Below the pieces are notes generated by a model, which was given only the letters and a program-made list of their open reading frames with translations, ran no database searches and was not told the DNA's origin. Shown here in pieces: positions 7,461-10,034 of a stretch of 10,034 nucleotides of DNA. The position numbers and the translations under genes were made by a program. Within the stretch, counting starts at the first letter, position 1, and the number at the start of each line of letters is the position of its first letter. This DNA comes from DASPKW01 sp038244055 (GTDB lineage Bacteria > Planctomycetota > Phycisphaerae > Tepidisphaerales > Tepidisphaeraceae), in assembly GCA_038244055.1 (NCBI GenBank), contig JBBRTW010000253.1, positions 1 to 10,034 of the forward strand, written 5' to 3'.

Positions 7461-7524
7461 ATTGTCCCATTGTCCCATTGTCCCATTGTCTCATTGTCTC
7501 ATTGTCTGACCATCTCATCGTCGA
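7461..7524. repeat. Octanucleotide tandem array, right copy, inverted (ATTGTCCC / ATTGTCTC)
   Basis: Six clear 8-base units (ATTGTCCC three times, ATTGTCTC twice, ATTGTCTG) are followed by two worn ones (ACCATCTC, ATCGTCGA). Read on the minus strand the unit is GAGACAAT or GGGACAAT, the same as the left array, so the two arrays form an inverted pair around a spacer of about 130 bases. The array stops three bases before the stop codon of the zinc-ribbon gene. Confidence 0.9.
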
Positions 7525-7527
7525 GCT

Positions 7528-7698
7528 TTACTTGTGCGGCTTACCCGCGGCGGCGGATGAGACTGGATCGAACTTGGGGGCGGGGACGCGCAGCATGGTC
7601 TGGCAATACTGGCATTTGACGACCTTCCCGCGGCAATCATCGGGGACGGCTAACACTTTACGACACTTCAGGTTGGGGCAGAGTAGTTGTACAGGCAT
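7528..7698 (-). CDS. Small zinc-ribbon protein (planctomycete MJ0042-like finger)
   Basis: This 56-residue protein starts at ATG 7698-7696. It has two cysteine pairs, C7-x4-C12 and C29-x2-C32, around a VPDDCRGKVVKC core, and then LRVPAP. That is the layout of the short zinc fingers frequent in planctomycete proteins (CP.C...VP....GK...C..C...VP), except that the first knuckle is CPNLKC instead of CxxC. It probably binds one zinc ion and may contact nucleic acid or protein. Such fingers usually sit at the N-terminus of larger proteins, so a stand-alone copy is notable. The reading frame stays open upstream to 7971, but that stretch shows no protein-like pattern, so the short start is preferred. 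GAGAT lies 8-12 bases before it. The gene converges on the isomerase gene across the octanucleotide arrays. Confidence 0.72.
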   Translation of the reverse strand: MPVQLLCPNLKCRKVLAVPDDCRGKVVKCQYCQTMLRVPAPKFDPVSSAAAGKPHK

Positions 7699-7989
7699 GG
7701 CGATCTCTATGGCCTCCCAAAGGCTTATCGACCGCGCAGGCGTGGGGCTTGAGTTATAGGCGGAAGGAGGGAGGGCAATTTTACGAAATTGGCCGGGGAC
7801 GCACGGAAAACTCAGCCTCGCCACGGTGAAGACGGAAAGTTGAAGGGAGATCGGGATTGAATGACTTTGCGCGATTTGGCGTGAATTGGCATGAATTGGG
7901 GAGGGACGCCATCCGGGACGGCGCTCTGGTCGCAAGCTCCCGGCGCTGTGTCCCGGCTTGTTTTGGGGCACATGATTGCGAACGCCAAT
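7699..7989. other. Intergenic region between the zinc-ribbon gene and the unrecognised minus-strand gene
   Basis: No coding pattern is convincing here on either strand. It should contain the promoter of the zinc-ribbon gene; TATAAC on the minus strand (7758-7753) is the only -10-like hexamer noticed and it lacks a good partner. The gap of 291 bases argues against the two minus-strand genes forming a tight operon. Confidence 0.45.
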
Positions 7990-8418
7990 TCAGACCTTTG
8001 CCGGCTCGGGGGCGAGTTCGAGGGTTGCGCCGGGGAAGATCGTGGCGTTGACCTGGGAGGGCACCACCAGCGGGCCGTTGATCAGGTCGTAGGCTTTATC
8101 GTCCTTTGGGAGGGAAATAATGATGGGGACGCCGGCCTGGACGACCATGGTCGAATCATCGAGGTATTTGATGCGGCCCTGGATGATCTTGGGGGTGCCG
8201 AAGATGGGGGTGACGAAGTTGCCGCCGGAGGGGACGGTCCAGACTTTCCGGGCCTTGGCGCGGATGATGACGGAAACCATGTGATCGGAAATGGCGGGGG
8301 GCTGGCATTTCTTGAAAGCCAGATGGAGCTCGTAGGTGGAATTAGCGGGATTGAAGACTGCGAAATCGCCTTCGATGCGTAGGATTTTGCCGCGAGCGGG
8401 GAAATCGAGGAGATTCAT
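7990..8418 (-). CDS. Unrecognised conserved-looking 142-residue protein
   Basis: I do not recognise this family. The ATG at 8418-8416 begins MNLLDFPARGKILRIEGDF. The protein has no signal peptide and no membrane helix. It alternates short hydrophobic strands with glycines and prolines (FAVFNPANSTYELHL, VSVIIRAKARKVW, VPIIISLPKDDKAYDL, NATIFPGATLELAPEP), which suggests a mostly beta-sheet, cytoplasmic protein. Codon bias is like that of the neighbours and the frame has protein-like composition, so it is very probably real. One cysteine (FKKCQPP) and no obvious catalytic triad are visible. No clear Shine-Dalgarno sequence precedes the ATG; a TTG six codons upstream is the only close alternative. 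A PilZ-like or other small beta-barrel fold is possible, but this is only a guess from the strand pattern. Confidence 0.72.
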   Translation of the reverse strand: MNLLDFPARGKILRIEGDFAVFNPANSTYELHLAFKKCQPPAISDHMVSVIIRAKARKVWTVPSGGNFVTPIFGTPKIIQGRIKYLDDSTMVVQAGVPIIISLPKDDKAYDLINGPLVVPSQVNATIFPGATLELAPEPAKV

Positions 8419-8522
8419 GTGAAATATCGGGGTCAAAAGTCAGCCGTGGCGTCCATAAATCGAAGGCAGCAATGTAGCCATTGACGCTCAAAAGGGAAGT
8501 GGGCGATAGAATGGGGGAGGTG

Positions 8523-8564
8523 AGTGGGCAGTGGGCAGTGGGCAGTGGGCAGTGGGCAGTAGGT
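8523..8564. repeat. Heptanucleotide tandem array (AGTGGGC)
   Basis: Five perfect copies of AGTGGGC (8523-8557) are followed by one worn copy, AGTAGGT (8558-8564). There is no overlap with a gene. Confidence 0.95.
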
Positions 8565-8646
8565 TGGTTGTCATGTTAGGCTTGGCGAAACATGTGGCAT
8601 CGATCGGATTGGGCCGTAGCGGTTGCGGTTGGGCCTCGAAGTATCG

Positions 8647-8687
8647 GCCGGATCCTTCGGTCGTCTATACTCCCTCAGGATGACGGC
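8647..8687. repeat. REP-like imperfect palindrome
   Basis: GCCG (8647-8650) plus ATCCT (8652-8656) pair with AGGAT (8677-8681) plus CGGC (8684-8687). The result is a nine-base-pair stem with a small internal loop and a 20-base terminal loop. The CCTTCGG...CTCAGGATGAC wording resembles a class of dispersed intergenic repeats found in many bacterial genomes; that resemblance is from memory. It directly abuts the 16-base array. Confidence 0.5.
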
Positions 8688-8688
8688 T

Positions 8689-8784
8689 CACGACGACAGA
8701 TCGTGACGACGGCAGATCGTGACGACGACAGATCGTGACGACGGCAGATCGTGACAACGACAGATCGTGACGACGGCAATTGCA
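8689..8784. repeat. 16-base tandem array with alternating unit types
   Basis: Five full units are followed by a degenerate sixth. GACGACGACAGATCGT and GACGACGGCAGATCGT alternate, so the higher-order period is 32 bases. Most differences between units are at the seventh and eighth bases. Odd units contain the small palindrome ACGA-CAGA-TCGT. Units are contiguous with no unique spacers, so this is not a CRISPR. Confidence 0.92.
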
Positions 8785-8800
8785 GCGACTTGAAATTCTC

Positions 8801-8814
8801 GGAGCATCCTCTTG
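8801..8814 (+). promoter_or_regulatory. Ribosome binding site deciding a TTG start
   Basis: GGAG (8801-8804) stands seven bases before TTG (8812-8814). Only this start gives a complete lipoprotein signal peptide with its lipobox. No ATG lies in frame before the lipobox cysteine. Confidence 0.75.
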
Positions 8815-9849
8815 AAACGTTCCATCTTCTATCTTCCATCTTCCATCCTCGTTCTGGTTCTCCTGGCCGGTTGCACGACTCAGACGGGGCCGGATTCGCA
8901 TACGGAGGTGTTCAAGACTCCCGAGCAGGCGGCGGCGGCGCGGCGGGATAAGTTGCGGGCGGACTGGCAGGACATGGCGGTGAAGATCAACAACAGCGAT
9001 CGGCCGGATGCCAAGACGCATAAGCATCCGACGCAGGCATTCGCGCTGCTGGTGCAGGCGGATGGGGTGGAGCGGACGATCGATCTATCGCCGCTGGCGG
9101 AGAAAATGACGGGGGCGATGGGGAAGGAACGCGAGCCGATCCGGGCGCTGCTTTCCAGGGAGATGGCGGCCATGGATCGGGACCGGCTGATGAAGATGGG
9201 GTTCGATCAGGTGAAGGCGCTGCTCTACCCGACGCTGGCGAATGGAAAGCAGTTGCAGGGAATGTGGGCGAATGGGGCGACGGAAGCGCCGATTTCGGTG
9301 CGGCTGGTGATCGACTTGAACTGGGTGCCGGTGGTGCGCTGGCCGGGCGGGGAGGCGCAAACGGCGGTCGATCCGAGCGTGGCGAAGGCTTGGGTGGTGA
9401 ATGAAAGTTTGGTCTGCGATGCAGCCATCGGCAATCTCAAGCGCGATTTCATCTCGGCCGGGATGAAGCAGCCGATTTACGATACGGTGGACCTGCCGGG
9501 GCTGGGACGATACGGGACGCTGCGCAGCGGGATGGATGCGGGATTCGTGCTATTGCCGGAATTTCTGACGGGGGTTCGGCGGGCGTGGAACATGGAGGAT
9601 GATCTGGTGATTTTTCTGCCCTCGCGGACCAGCGTGACGTTCATCGAGCGGAAGAACGAGAAACTGCTGGACAAGATGATTCCGGAATGGAGCAAGTTGT
9701 ACGGGAAGGTGAGTGAGCCGCTGCTGGGGACGATGGTGTTGTCGGGGGAGAAGGGATTGACGCTGTTGAGTTATAAGCCGGGGGGAACGGCGGCGACGAA
9801 ACCGGCCACGGGGCCGGCGACGAAGCCGCGGGTTTATATTGTGAATTGA
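8812..9849 (+). CDS. Lipoprotein, 345 residues, with DUF1444/YtpQ-like C-terminal pattern
   Basis: The protein begins at a TTG codon with GGAG seven bases upstream. The signal peptide MKRSIFYLPSSILVLVLLAGC ends in a canonical lipobox, L18-A19-G20-C21, so it should be lipid-anchored in an envelope membrane. The region after the lipobox to residue 90 is charged and helical (EQAAAARRDKLRADWQDM). The middle and end (about 175-325) contain DPSVAKAWVVNE, GFVLLPEFLTGV and LVIFLPSRTSVTF. Their order recalls the DUF1444/YtpQ family, whose function is not well defined; I hold that link as weak. The tail is a Thr/Lys/Pro/Ala linker ending in PRVYIVN. The first residues after the start are encoded by a CCATCTT-type heptanucleotide repeat. 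It has no close plus-strand neighbour, so it is probably transcribed alone. The function is unknown. Confidence 0.85.
   Translation: MKRSIFYLPSSILVLVLLAGCTTQTGPDSHTEVFKTPEQAAAARRDKLRADWQDMAVKINNSDRPDAKTHKHPTQAFALLVQADGVERTIDLSPLAEKMTGAMGKEREPIRALLSREMAAMDRDRLMKMGFDQVKALLYPTLANGKQLQGMWANGATEAPISVRLVIDLNWVPVVRWPGGEAQTAVDPSVAKAWVVNESLVCDAAIGNLKRDFISAGMKQPIYDTVDLPGLGRYGTLRSGMDAGFVLLPEFLTGVRRAWNMEDDLVIFLPSRTSVTFIERKNEKLLDKMIPEWSKLYGKVSEPLLGTMVLSGEKGLTLLSYKPGGTAATKPATGPATKPRVYIVN
8822..8849. repeat. Heptanucleotide repeat inside the lipoprotein signal-peptide codons
   Basis: Four heptads are contiguous: CCATCTT, CTATCTT, CCATCTT and CCATCCT. They encode residues 4-13 of the lipoprotein, the first half of the hydrophobic export signal. 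Confidence 0.8.
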
Positions 9850-9880
9850 CGTCGGCGCAGGTGCAATGCCCGATCTTGGG

Positions 9881-10034
9881 TGCCATGCTTAGACCCGCCG
9901 CCGGTGGATGCACTTCGCGAGGAGAGGGTCATCGGCGGGGATAAGCATGTGGTCACGCGTCTCGAACATGCTTATCCCCGCCGATGAACACTTTGTAACT
10001 ATTGAACCTGTTTTCGGCGGGTCTAAGCATGGCA
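9881..10034. repeat. Nested palindromic element, MITE- or REP-cluster-like
   Basis: The outer arms, 9881-9900 and 10015-10034, are a perfect 20-base inverted repeat that may continue past the window edge. Inside it, 9929-9950 and 9966-9987 form a second perfect inverted repeat of 22 bases with a 15-base loop. All four arms share one core, CATGCTTA followed by about CCCGCCG, in the order forward, reverse, forward, reverse. The element starts 31 bases after the lipoprotein stop codon and holds no gene. It could act as a transcription end signal, although no T-run follows the stems. Confidence 0.88.

Larger units (their letters stand above)
8419..8811. other. Repeat-filled divergent intergenic region (393 bases)
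   Basis: The spacer lies between the unrecognised minus gene and the lipoprotein gene. From left to right it holds about 100 bases of ordinary sequence, a heptanucleotide array (8523-8564), a small stem CATGTT/AACATG (8572-8577 with 8589-8594), a REP-like hairpin (8647-8687) and a 16-base array (8689-8784). The lipoprotein promoter must lie within or before these repeats. TATACT at 8666-8671 looks like a -10 element but sits in the hairpin loop without a clear -35. No gene is seen. Confidence 0.7.

Noticed and set aside
7699..7971. N-terminal extension of the zinc-ribbon protein
   Set aside because: The frame is open for about 91 more codons, but the added peptide is Ser/Pro/Arg-rich without pattern, and a good ATG sits right before the cysteine motif.
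7891..8382. Plus-strand 163-codon frame
   Set aside because: It is the Gly/Asp-rich complement of the unrecognised minus-strand gene, which has the better protein pattern.
8689..8784. CRISPR array
   Set aside because: The 16-base units are directly joined with no unique spacers, and no cas gene is present.
8665..9027. Minus-strand 120-codon frame across the 16-base array and lipoprotein start
   Set aside because: Its product is dominated by translated repeats and overlaps the lipoprotein signal peptide on the opposite strand.

Overview
The window looks like chromosomal DNA of a GC-rich member of the Planctomycetota, or at least of the PVC group. This is inferred from three family signatures. 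The first is a very long exported protein that joins a ThuA domain, a dehydrogenase-like beta-propeller, HEAT-like repeats and a C-terminal CxxCH heme domain. The second is a PEP-CTERM anchored surface protein. The third is a tiny two-knuckle zinc ribbon with the VP..GK..KC..C pattern. No tRNA, rRNA, CRISPR, transposase or phage gene was recognised.

Layout. Positions 1-4165 (minus) hold most of one giant gene, which runs off the left edge inside its cytochrome c domain. It diverges across a 294-base spacer from a PEP-CTERM exported protein (4460-5281, plus), which is followed by a weak terminator candidate. Next is a probable two-gene plus-strand operon: a class IV PLP branched-chain aminotransferase (5478-6350) and a xylose-isomerase-like TIM-barrel sugar isomerase/epimerase (6405-7247). 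A perfect 19-base hairpin lies just ahead of the aminotransferase gene. The operon converges on a 56-residue zinc ribbon (7528-7698, minus). The gap between them is filled by two octanucleotide arrays in opposite orientation. An unrecognised 142-residue protein (7990-8418, minus) diverges from a lipoprotein gene with a TTG start (8812-9849, plus). The window ends in a 154-base nested palindromic element (9881-10034).

How the genes relate. Only the aminotransferase and isomerase genes are spaced like an operon. The giant heme protein, the PEP-CTERM protein and the lipoprotein are all exported, so much of the window serves the cell envelope, but nothing shows that they act together. The giant protein is probably a periplasmic oxidase or dehydrogenase acting on a sugar or similar polyol, using heme as electron carrier; its substrate cannot be read from the sequence.

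The most unusual content is in the repeats. Short tandem arrays with units of 7, 8 and 16 bases, a REP-like hairpin and a MITE/REP-like nested palindrome occupy the intergenic DNA of the right third. Two of the arrays reach into coding sequence: one supplies the stop codon of the isomerase gene, another encodes most of the lipoprotein signal peptide. I did not find a clear new enzymatic or defence system. The repeat biology and the five-part fusion protein deserve the second look.
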